Below the pieces are notes generated by a model. It did no database searches and was not told the DNA's origin. It saw nothing but the letters and a program-made list of their open reading frames with translations. Made by a program: the position numbers and the translations under genes. From positions 3,012,530-3,076,529 of the forward strand of contig JAVTLE010000023.1 in assembly GCA_033439295.1 (NCBI GenBank): a stretch of 64,000 bases of DNA, given 5' to 3'. This document shows positions 21,701-32,100 of the stretch, piece by piece; position 1 is the first letter of the stretch; every line of letters begins with the position of its first letter. This DNA is from Deuterostichococcus epilithicus (lineage: Eukaryota; Chlorophyta; Trebouxiophyceae; Prasiolales; Stichococcaceae).

Positions 21701-24700
21701 GAAAGACGTCCCACAGGCGAACCGCACAGCATGCCGACAAGAGAACGCAGGATCCCGGCGCAGGGCTGACACAAGGCACGCATCAGAGGCACGGCCGGCG
21801 AGGCGGACCAGGAGGGTAGCACACCAGCAGGGTGTAGTAGGCGGGTATGCGAAAGCTGTACTGATACATGGCGGCGCCTAGGTTGCCGCTGAGCTCGCCA
21901 AAGCTGATGTTGGACACGCCCCCGCTCATCGCCGCCTGCGAGGACGCGTCAGAAAAGCAGAAGTTGATGAGGTATCCGGTTTCCGTGGTTTCTGCGCAGT
22001 TTCTGCAAGGAATTCCTGCATGGAATCTGAAAGGTTCCTGCGTCCCTGCTCTGGTGTAAGGGTCAGGGGCACCACATGTGGCAGTCTTTTGCTGGCTGCA
22101 CAGTCTCTTCCTCAGGACCTCGCTTGGCAGCAGTCAGGCTCTGCTGATAGGGAGCACTGGCGAGACGGGGTGAGCGAGGATGACCTGGAAGACGCCGGTG
22201 AGCGCCGGCACGATGGCGCCGCGGTCGGACCCGGGCGGCAGCAGGCCCAGCGTGATGAAGTCGTCTGCCAGCGCCGCGTACTCCCGGTTCACCAGGTGCA
22301 GCGTCGCCTGAATGAGGCCCCTGCAGTGTTACAGCATCAGAAGTCAACACAAGTTATCCATATCGAGATCCTCAGTTCACATGGTGCGGCGTCGAGGCCC
22401 CTGCGCACGTGACCGTCTTGCGAGTACAACTGTCCGTGCGCGGCTAGGCGGCGCCTGTGCGCACTTGTGCAAGCAGCGTCTGCACTTGGCATGCTGCAGT
22501 GTGCAGTTCGCCGACAGAGTCCGCGTGCCTGCGAATTGACGGCTGGATCTCCCCCATCATGCCAAAGTCCTGCGCCATCAGCACGGTTTCCATGACTCAG
22601 AATTGCTCGACCCGCGACAAAGACGTACCGACTGATCCCGACACAGTGGAAAGGCCCGTTCGAACATGCCAGGTGACTGTCAAAAGCATATTTGAACAGC
22701 GACATGCAGGAAGAGCAGCTGTAACCCACGATGTAGGCAAGCTCGCCATCCACTGTGCGCAGCAGGTTGCCGGGGTGTGGGTCGCTGTGGTAGTATCCCT
22801 CCTCCAGCATCTGCAGGACACACAATGTCACTGTAGGGGTATTCTGCTGCTGGTCTGGCAGGGGAGTGTGCATTAGGCTGTGTCCGTACACCAGCTGCGC
22901 TGCAAGCCGAATCATGGGCTGCACTGCAGACACTTGACGGGGTTGTGTCGCTGGGAATACAGCAACATAAAAAAAGTCGCTGGGAATACAGCAACATAAA
23001 AAAAATCAGGGGTTCCAGCAGCGCACCTGCTCCAGTGAACACCTGACGCCGACCTCGACAAGCGCCAGGTCGTCCTCTCCGCCCGCAGTCCCAAAGCCGC
23101 CGCCTGGAAAAGCAACACCGTCCCTGTCGCTGCAGCAACGCATCATGCCCAGCCTCTTGAGCTCTGTAAGCTCGAGAACTGCCGATTTAAACTTGACATA
23201 TTGTGCCTGACAAGCGTGCCGTCCGGTTCAGCAGCTGTACGCAGGTGCACGCGCACCATCAGAGCCGGTGCGCAGGCGGCGGCCATTGACCCACTCCATG
23301 ACCAGCACCCGCTGTGTGGACAGCTCCTCGTACATGTCCGGCACAAAAACCCGCTCCAGCTGCCCGTACAGCGCCTGAGCACAGGTAAAAAATAAAAAAT
23401 AAAAGAAACAGGCCAAGATAGGCTGATTGGCTGAGACTCACCCTTTGCAGCCTTTCGCCATGCAGCCTTCGCGACGGGCGCCCCCGAGGCCTGCCCACAG
23501 ACCGAGACCTCTGGCTGCGTGCGTGGCCGCTCAGCAGCAGTGGTGCATGGTTTCCAAACACAAGAAACCCCTCCGGGAATCTCCTCCAGTCGTGCGACGA
23601 CAGGACGGGAGTGTCTTGCAGCGTGCCTTGAAGCGGGTGCCGTTGGAGGCCTCCCGCCGGTAATCCAGCTCCCGGAACAGGCTGCCCGCCCACTCGTCCA
23701 GCAGCGCCGGCAGGTCGCTGTAGCCAGGATATTTGCACAAAATGATGTAAGGGGTCAGGGGCCACTGCCTCTGCAGCAGTGCTGCAGCCACACACGCAAG
23801 CAAGATGTGCAGCTGAATGCTGGCCTTAGTGGCCGTGTGGCGCTGCAACGAAGACCACGGCTGTCTTGCGACAGCCCCGCCGCGGCAGCAGCGGCAATGC
23901 AGTCCGCATTTGCAGCAGCACAAGCACCTGTTGAGCTTGCGCCAGGTGCGCAGCAGAGACAGCCCGTAGCGTAGAATGTACACATCTAGGGCGATCTGCT
24001 CCCGCACGCCCGGCCGCTGCACCTTGACTGCCACTTGTTTGCCATTCGACCGCAGCCGCCCCTTGTACACCTGGTGAGGGCAGCGCACGGCGTTCAGAAG
24101 AATATGTCACGCGGCGCAATGGCTGTCCAGCTGTCAAAGAGGGCAGGCAGAGCCAGCTGGCATGTTATGCTTCTGGAGTTGCTTGCACGGTAGTCATCCT
24201 TGCAGCGGCAGTCAACTAGAGGTCCAGCGAAACAGGCATCGCAGACGGTTTCTTCCCCTTCAGACTGTGACCCTTTCTACACACCAGCTCCAGAAGGCAG
24301 GCTGCCATGGCGGCCTCTCCCCAGCTGCGGGGCCAGCCGCCTACAGGCGGGCTTCGCACACTGCAAGCCGACCATTCGGCACATGTGCCACCTCACCTGC
24401 CCGAGCGACGCGGCCGCCACGGTGGTGGCCCCGAGCTCCAAAAACATGCCCGCAGGCGGCTGGCCCGTCTCCAGCTGGATGACGGCAAAGGCGTCATCGT
24501 TGGGGAACGGTGGTATCTGGTCCTGCAGCTTCTCTAGTTCTGCCAGGTACAGCGGCGGCACCACATCCGGCCGTGAGGACACCGCCTGGGGAGACATGAC
24601 GAAGTAAAACTCAATTCATAAACCAGAGGAAAAGCGGCAGGCCAATCCTGTCCGCTGTGGTGGACATATTCTGCACCTCCAGCAGGTACTGCAGCAGCAC

Positions 24701-25571
24701 CACATGCGGCGCGAGGACATTGCCTGCAAAATGACCAGATTCACACCACAGGTGTACATTTCAACCACTGCATGATATGCCGCACACTTTCCCCTTGGCG
24801 CCTTGCAGACTTCACTTTTTGGTTCCGCAAGATGGGGTTGCGGCAGCGGGACATCCCTGTCCCAAACCTGCAGCCATGCTTCAAGCCAGCTGCGCAATCC
24901 GTCCCCAGTACGCGGCTACTTAGCTCACGCACACTCACCTGCCCTATCTTCACGAAGGCAGGCCCCAGCCGCGTCAGGATGTGGCGCAGCTGTGCCGCCT
25001 GCACCAGCGTCTTCGCCTGCTCCGTCGCCTGCTGCCGCCCCTGCAGCTTGCCACGCAGGTACCAGACGCCAAACGCACTTGCAATCTGGGCGCCCCGCTG
25101 GACCACCGCCACCGGCCGCCGCTGCCAGTAATCCTGGTTGACCGCCGGGTCATAGTCTAGGCTGATGGCGTTGGCCTCCTGCGTGCCCGAGCCATAGAGC
25201 ATGTTGCATGCAAATACTGCCATCGGTGCGTGGCGGGCGCTCCTTGCTGAATTGTCCTGTCAGCTGCAGATGGCTATCTGAATTAGGTTCATGTGCATGC
25301 TGCTCACCTCGAACTCCTGCAACACCTTCCGCGATGTGGCCGACGGCACGATGCGGGTCCGAAGGTTGCCTGCAGTCTGCAGGCAAGGTGCAGACCGCGG
25401 CAGCAGCCGCACCGGCGCGCCGTGGCTGTATAGCGGCAGGAGCGGCGTCTGTAGGACACGCACATGCGTACATCCCGCCCCGCGAAGTGATCGGCGGGCG
25501 CGCAATAGAGGGGAGAACGGGTGATATGCTGTCGAAGGCCACAGCGGGCGACCGGTGCTGCAGGTCTGCAT
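18719..25571 (-). CDS. Plastid ABC1K (UbiB/ADCK-family) atypical kinase
   Basis: An ABC1/UbiB family kinase like plant plastoglobule ABC1Ks, which affect prenyl-lipid (quinone, tocochromanol) metabolism. The start at 25571 gives a leader MQTCSTGRPLWPSTAYHPFS; an upstream in-frame ATG at 25637 is an alternative. Diagnostic elements in order: YWQRRPVAVVQRGAQIAS and GPAFVKIGQ (KxGQ motif, exon ending 24943), AVSSRPDVVPPLYLAELEKL (exon 24585-24397) ending in the Ala-rich loop TVAAASLGQ, VYKGRLRSNGKQVAVKVQRP, LFRELDYRREASNGTRF, RVLVMEWVNGRRL, YYHSDPHPGNLL (catalytic, about 22790-22766) and DFGMMGEIQPSIR (about 22610). The C-terminal extension has LVNREYAALADDFITLGLLP, a helical region and GTKLSSRISARLLRAAF. 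It closes with an Ala/Pro/Gln-rich tail of about 200 residues, much longer than in plant homologues as I recall them. One intron uses a GC donor (20318-20317). Confidence 0.9.
20184..20235 (-). pseudogene. Degenerate duplicate of an ABC1K exon end
   Basis: On the minus strand this reads AALPALVEEEDEHK, beside LAALPTLAEEEDEYQ in the real exon end at about 20370-20319. The nucleotide match extends over about 50 bases (TCGTCCTCCTCCTC, AGGGC/TGGGCAGCGC), and both copies are followed on the minus strand by GCGAG. It sits in the intron downstream of the real exon, 135 bases away. The next real exon (VDGIARLAALLQQ) joins the upstream copy in phase. Confidence 0.65.
22947..23004. repeat. Perfect tandem duplication, 29-bp unit, in ABC1K intron
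   Basis: The unit GTCGCTGGGAATACAGCAAC followed by ATAAAAAAA occurs at 22947 and, almost unchanged, at 22976. Near identity indicates a recent event. Confidence 0.9.
24674..24725 (-). pseudogene. Degenerate duplicate of an ABC1K exon start
   Basis: About 47 bases match the acceptor end of the real exon at 24585 at roughly 80 percent. Both share CAGGC, TGTCCTC, ATGTGGTGC and GTACCTG in order on the minus strand. An indel shifts the frame: the copy reads AMSSRRMWCCC where the real exon reads AVSSRPDVVPP. It lies in the intron upstream of the real exon. The phase from the preceding exon (KIGQ) continues only into the copy at 24585. Confidence 0.7.
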
Positions 25572-26195
25572 GAGGGCTCTGATCAGCATCAGGACCCCAT
25601 GGCCGGGATCAGCACCACCTGACACGTCCTTTGTCAAAAGCGCTCTAGGTGCGTGTCGGAAATAGCATCACTGCATTGTCGGATTAGCGTTCTGGCACTA
25701 GGCAGACCCCGCAGGAGCTTGCGATGGATGTCTCTCACAGCTTTGGCGCGGGACGATTGCGTTCAAGCGTCAACTATAAAACGGGCGCCACTCTGCAGCC
25801 ACGGCAGCATTTTCCAGAGCGTGGACCTCATCATTGGCCTTTTGTCGCCCCCGCTCTGCACCTCGGTGTTCCGGTGTTCGCCGATGGCAGCTCTCACTTC
25901 TGCAATGCGTCAGCCGTGAGCTTCTTCCATTGTAGCCTGGTCACGCGGGGGTGCTCCCGTTGGCACGTGCCACAATGCTTGCCGTGTTGTTGTGTTGAGA
26001 TCAGCAGGCTGTTACGTGCTACCATGGAGGCAATCGGCAACGTGCCTGTGCACAGGTGGTTCTCACCCTCGTGACTGCTTGGATGTTCACTTACACCCTG
26101 CCTTGTTTCCAAATGCCCTGCTGGTGACGTCTGTGACACGCCCGGCGGTCCCGCCTGTAGGTGACTACAGTTGAGGTGCTTGGCAGAGGCCCGCC
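25572..26195. promoter_or_regulatory. Head-to-head spacer, ABC1K / CCAR1-like
   Basis: About 620 bases separate the two divergent start codons. TATAAA lies at 25785-25790 on the plus strand, about 410 bases before the CCAR1-like ATG and hence possibly a core promoter with a long leader. The ATG at 26196 has a favourable context (GCCCGCCATGT). No other element is claimed. Confidence 0.35.
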
Positions 26196-29100
26196 ATGTA
26201 CCCAAATCAGCAGGGAGGCAACGCGCCTTGGATGGGCGGGCCTCCCCAGCAGGGACAGCAGCAGACAGCCCCGGCGCAGCAGCCCGGCGGTCAGCCGTGG
26301 GGCGGCCAGACGCCGGGCGCTTTTGACTTCTCGCAGCAACAGCTGGGACCACAGCAGCAGCAGCCGCAACAAGGGCCGCAGCAGGGCTGGCCAGGCGCCC
26401 AGCAGGCAGGCGCCCCCCAGCAGTGGGACCAGCAGCAGCAGCCGCCGCAGTGGAACCAGCCGCAGCAGCAGCAGCTGCAGCCGCAGCAGCAGCCGCAGGA
26501 CGCCAGTCAGGGTGCATACGTGGCGTGGCAGGCGCAGCATGCACAGCAGGCGTACCCCAACGCCGCGCAGCCGCAGACCTCACCGCACCACGCCAGCCCC
26601 TACGGCGCCAGTGGTGTGCCGCAGCAGCAGTACACTCATTACCAGCAGGGGCCCCAGCAGCAGGGGCCCCAGCAGCAGGGGCCCCAGCAGGGGCCCCAGC
26701 AGCAGCAGCCGCAGCAGCAGGGTGGATACCAGCCGGCCCAGCAGATGCCGGCGAGCCCGTACCCGCATGGTCAAGTCAGCCCAGCGCCGCACCAGCCGCA
26801 GCCCGGCCAGGCCGGCTGGCAGCCGCAGCAGCAGCCGCAGGCGATGTCGCAGGCGATGCAGCCGCCTGCCGCGGCACCCTGGGGCCAGCAGCCCGCTGCG
26901 CAGCCACAGCCGAAGGTGCTGCCATTCTCTGCTCTCAGAGGAGCTCGACTCATGTTTTCAGCGTCAAAAATCCCAGGCTTCTCTGCAAACATTGCTGGCC
27001 AAGGAGTCCTCGCCTCTGATGTCGCAGTCGACAGCAGCAAGGCGTGGTCGGGACTCTGCTGACGCTGACACTGCTTGCCGCGCAGAACTGGGTGGGCAAA
27101 GTGGTGCAGATCATTCCGCCCAACTACGGCATCGTGGACGGCAGCGCCTTTTACGTCACTCAGTGCGTCAAGGGCTCCAAGCAGCCTGCGGTGCGCGTCT
27201 CAAGCCTGCACTTCTTCCAACGACACCACCACATTGGGCGAGAGTGCAACCCGTTGTGGGCCCTGCATCAGAATTTGCATGCACCCAAAGTGTCAGCGTG
27301 AGGCAGCTCTCTATATCGACAGAAGGACTCGACGGTTGTGCTGGATGTCGCATTTGCAGGTTGGGGACCAGGTGCGCTGCAGCGCCATCCCCAACACAGA
27401 CGGAGGGCAGTACGCTTGGCGCTGCACGGAGGTCGAGGTGGGAATCTTTGATTCCATGAGGACGGGCGATGCTCGCCGCACGTCTGCAGGCTTGCTTGTC
27501 GTGAGCCAACCGCTTGCGGTCCGGTGGCGCCATGAAGTGGATCATCTTCCGGCACAGGTGGTAGGCCCGGGGGCGCTGCAGCAGCAGCTGCAGCAAGGGC
27601 AGCCGAATCGGTATCCTGCGGCGCAGCCTGGACAGGTAGCCCAACTTGACAACGGTGATGGCACTTACAGAAAGATGATGGCAGGCAGGACCGATGTCAG
27701 TGTCTGGACTTGCTGCCCTAGCGTACTGGTAGACTTTCGAGCAGGTAAAGCCTCTCTTGCGCCAGCCACCCTTTCAGTCGCGTTCAATTGCAGACGGTGC
27801 CCACGGGTCCGAGGATGGCGCCGCTTCCCGCCCGCCCAGGCGGCCCCGGCGTTGCAAGGCCGGCTGGCTCCGCCCTCGGCGGCGCCCCGACAGCCACAGC
27901 AGCGGCAGCAGCGCCCGGTAAGCCGACGGCCTTTAATGCTGCAGCGCCGCCAACCACGATCTACAGTGCGGAGGTGGCGCTGGCGGCTGCCGCACAGGCT
28001 GTGGAGGCTGCCAACCGCGCAAAGCTCGGGGTGAGTGTCTTCGTTTGGACCCCGGAGGAGTTGCTGGGTCTGAATGGTGCTGGATCCAGCGGTGCAACAG
28101 GCAAAACTGCCGACCATCCAGCCCGCCAGCTCTGGGCTCGACCAAGCTTGTATTCCTATATGAGGCGCTCCAATACACAGGGTATGCAATCTGAGGCTCT
28201 CCGACACACAACTCAATCCTATCGCAGGCCCCTGAGCCACCGGCGGCAGCGGCGGCGGCGCGACCCGGCTACAACGTGAACCTGCCGCAGCTGTCGGAGG
28301 AGGAGCAGCGGCGCTCCATGGCGGCCGTCGCGCAGCGTTTTGGCGGCGACGCCGCCAACAGCATCGGGGCACGGCTGCTGGGCAAGATGGGCTTTGGCGC
28401 CGCGGAGGGGTCGAAGGGCGGCCTCGGCCGCAACGAGCACGTGAGGAGACAGTCGGTGCTTGCTGTCACGGAGTCAGCGTGCCAGAGTTGGACCTTGCAG
28501 CTGTCGTGTGCAGTCTCTTGACGTGCCAGGGCGGTGGTGCGGGCGATGACGATCCTCACAACATGCAGGATTAACCAACAGACTCTCAGGACGACGCTAA
28601 ATGTATCTGCACCCACCACCACTGGCCCCTGCGTTGCAGCTAAAATACTTCAGTAGGTACAGAACATCAAACACCAAGTGAATCTCATGGAGTTCCAAGA
28701 CAGGCTGCGGCTGCTGTGGACGGGCAGGCTGTCTCATCCGCGCCAGCTTGCTCCAACTCCGGCTTTGACGAGGCCTCGGACTCGCTACAGGGCATGGTGG
28801 CGCCGCTTGAGGCAAAGGGCACGGCAGGCAACTCGGGCCTGGGCTTTGGCGGGCAAGAGCGCCAGGCGCCGCCACTGCGCCGGCCCTCGCCGCCGCGCCG
28901 CCGCCCCGGCTCCGAGCGGCGCGGCGGGTCCAGGTGAGCGTCAGGCAGGGTGCTCGACACTGCGGCGGCTCCCGTCGGTGCTTGGAGCTTCGATCTTCAG
29001 CGCTGACCCCGCAGGCCATCGCAGCCTGTCAACGGTGGCATTGTCTGTCGGGCCCGCCGTCAAGATTCTGCGCACGCCTGCAGACTTTGATCGCCTTGCC

Positions 29101-32100
29101 TCCTGCCGTGACAGGGGCCGCTCGGCATCGCGGTCCCGCTCGCGCTCGCGCTCGCGCAGCCGCCGCGCCTCCCCCGCGCGACGCTACGCGTGCACCGCTC
29201 CCAAGTTCCCCACGACGGAGGCCGTGCGCGGCATCCCCTCCCTCAGCAAGCGCTACAAGGAGCTGTACATCCCCTCCGACTTCAGCCGGTGCGCCAGCTC
29301 TCGCCTTTTGGGCTTCCTTCGCCAGCTTTGCCGAGAAGCGTGCGACCTCGAGACACCGACCAGCCTCTGGACGCCCCGCTGCTAGGGGCTCCACCATGTC
29401 TGCCGCGGCTGCTCCGGAAGGAAGGCGTATGAAAGGCATCTTGGTGCGCACTGGACAACGAGAAAGGTGGATGGGACACCCTGACAGGTGAAACCCCAAC
29501 CTGGTCGCACCCTTCCACAATCCGCAGGCTGGAGTGCCACTGGGCGGAGGGCGACCTGTTCGACACGTACCCGGTCACCAAGTCCCACAGCTTCACTGTC
29601 GCCAAGGACGTGGAGACATCCGAGCCGGCGCCGACAGGCGCGCCGGCCAGTACCCTGAGCGAGGCGGAGCAGGCCACCGGCCGCAACTGGAGCGCCAAGG
29701 TTGGTTCCTGGACCGCGAACCCCGGTCAGGGTCAGTGCAGCCGGAAGTCGAGTCTGGCTTGCAGCGGAGATGCCAATGGGGTGAAATGCGATGCGTCCGC
29801 TTCGATTTGAGACCGACGGTGTATCGTATATCGGTCGATGGTGTGCGTATCTCAGGTGGAGGCCATTTGGGTTTGAGCTGCGGGGTGAAGGCTTGGGAGC
29901 TGCTTTCCGATTGGCTGGCCTTCATGTCTGCAGGTGGTGCTCGTGTCAGGTGTGGACCCGGCGCGGGCCTTTGCCGCTGAGGCCAAGGGCTTCCAGGTTA
30001 GTCCCCTCAACCGCTCTGTTTTGACCATTGCCAATGACGTCCGCGGTGCATCGGGCCTCACTTGGACATGCCGCGCATCCTGTGCAGAAGGTTTGCACCT
30101 CGGCTCCGGCAAACTCTGGCCTGCTCTGCCGGTGCTGCGGCGCTTCGGCCAGTAGCACTGCGGCACCTGGACTCACGCCGATGTCCCTCCTTTCCGGCGC
30201 TGCCCTGCAGCACCCGGCCAAGAAGATGTGCTTCCTGGTGGGCAAGCGCGGCAGCGGCTCGCGGGCGGAGCTGTCCGCCATCGGCGGCGCCTGGGAGCCC
30301 TGCGACGGCGGCCACCCGGAGGCGGACCCTGCGGCGCTGGTCGCCACCGCGCGGCGCACCTTCAAGGACGCGACCGGCGTGGACCTGTCCGTCTGCACCG
30401 AGTGGTGCGCTGTGGTGCAAACTGCAGTGTGGTGCGAAGCTGCTTGCTTCTAGGCACCGCTCCTCGGACTCGAGTATTGTGCACAGGAATGGCTGCTCCA
30501 CATCCCCAAGTCCGTTTCTGTCTGTGCTGTGCCTCTGCACAACTCACACGACACGTGTCAATGTTCGTTGGACTGCAGACACAGGCTCGTGAGCGTGGAC
30601 GCGCCTCCAGTAAATCTTCAACGGTGCCCACCTGGCACGCAGAGAGGCCCCACTTAGCATGCAGAGAGGCCGCATGTGTGAATGCGAGCAGGCACAAATT
30701 TGCAGAGTACAGCTACATGCGGCCAGCGCGGAAGGACAAGCCGGAGCACTCAGAGCACACGGTGATCTTCCTGGTGGACGCCTGGTCGCTGGCCGGCCCG
30801 GACGCCGCCGCCGCGGAGGCAATTGCGAAAGCCAAGGAGGCGCCGGCGGCGGAACTCGCCGCCCGCAAAGAGGGGGTCGAGGCCGACGAGGCGGAGGCAG
30901 CCGCGGAGAAGGTGCCGTTTCGGGGTTTTCTTTGCTTGAGTATCTGACTTTGGTGTGATTCGCAAAAGGACAGTGCTGGAACCGGCCCCAGAAGCCTCAC
31001 AGCGCCGAGGTTGCATGTGCGGTTCAGGAGGCTGGCACAGCCCTGCACCTGCTGAGATCCTGCAGGGAGCACATCCCGCCTCGAGCTGGGTGGGCTGTCG
31101 GCTACTCGCCAAGGCTGGCACTTGCCATTGGAGGGACATGCAGAGCAGCGGCCAAGCGCTGCTTCCATGCGCTGCTTCCACGTGCTCCTTCCTGATGTGT
31201 CCCATCTGTGTGTGAGACCTGTTCGACTGGGTGCCGACGGAGGCAGGCACCATGTCCGCCAGTCGGATGCGAATGTGTCTGGGCTGCCCTCAGGCGCTGG
31301 ATGAGGCCAAGGCGGCAAACGCAAAGCTGGAGGAGGAAGAACCCGTCGAGACGCCGCCGGATGTGTCCGATGTTCCCGAGGACGCTGGCTCCATGACCGT
31401 GGTGCAGCTGCAGGTGCCCCGTCCCATCACCCTCGCTGTTTCCCTTTGTGCCAGCACTCTTCCAGCGTCGGTGTGCACACCGCGACCATGGCCGTGGCAC
31501 AGCTGCAGGCGCCCCATCTGGGGCTGTGCCTGCAATTCGTGCATCTCACGGTTGTCTGGAGTGCTTTGGACCGTGCACTGTGAGCACTGTCCGCTTCAGT
31601 GCTGGGTTCCTTGGCGTTTCCAGCAGTCCCCAGACCAGTAGTCCCCAGAGAAGGAGCAGATACCGTGCGCTTGAAAGCAAACATACCCTGATGTATTTTG
31701 ACATGTTGTATTGTTTAACGGCTCACAGGAGGAGCTGGGCAAACGGGGCCTAGACACCAAATGGACGCCGCTCAAGGGCAAGCGGGAGCTCGTCGAACGC
31801 CTGCAGGTGCGGCACACATGTTCGCAGGTCGTTCATGGTGGCAACACAGCGGCGCAGCGGCGCCTCTGCAACTTGCGTCTGCAGCGTCTGCAGCGCCGAT
31901 GCGGGTGCCATCAACACACCTGAGCGGTGCTGCCGGGGGGCGGCCGTTCCCAGTTGGTGGGGAGGGCACCACGGTCGCAACTCGCCGGGGATCAGGCACT
32001 TGAAGCAGCGCAGGGCAGCAGCACGGGCCTGCCCTGCCGTTGGCGCAGTCACATGGCGGCGGAGGCCCGCTCGCGCATGTTTATCTCTTACCTCCAGCGC

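Noticed and set aside
25785-25790. TATAAA as a firm CCAR1-like promoter
   Set aside because: It is about 410 bases from the start codon, and no transcript start is known. Kept only as a low-confidence remark.
26161-27459. A 432-residue Ser/Arg-rich open frame on the plus strand
   Set aside because: It is the shifted reading of CAG-rich CCAR1-like exons. The Gln-rich frame from 26196 has the better start context and splices in phase to the S1-like domain.
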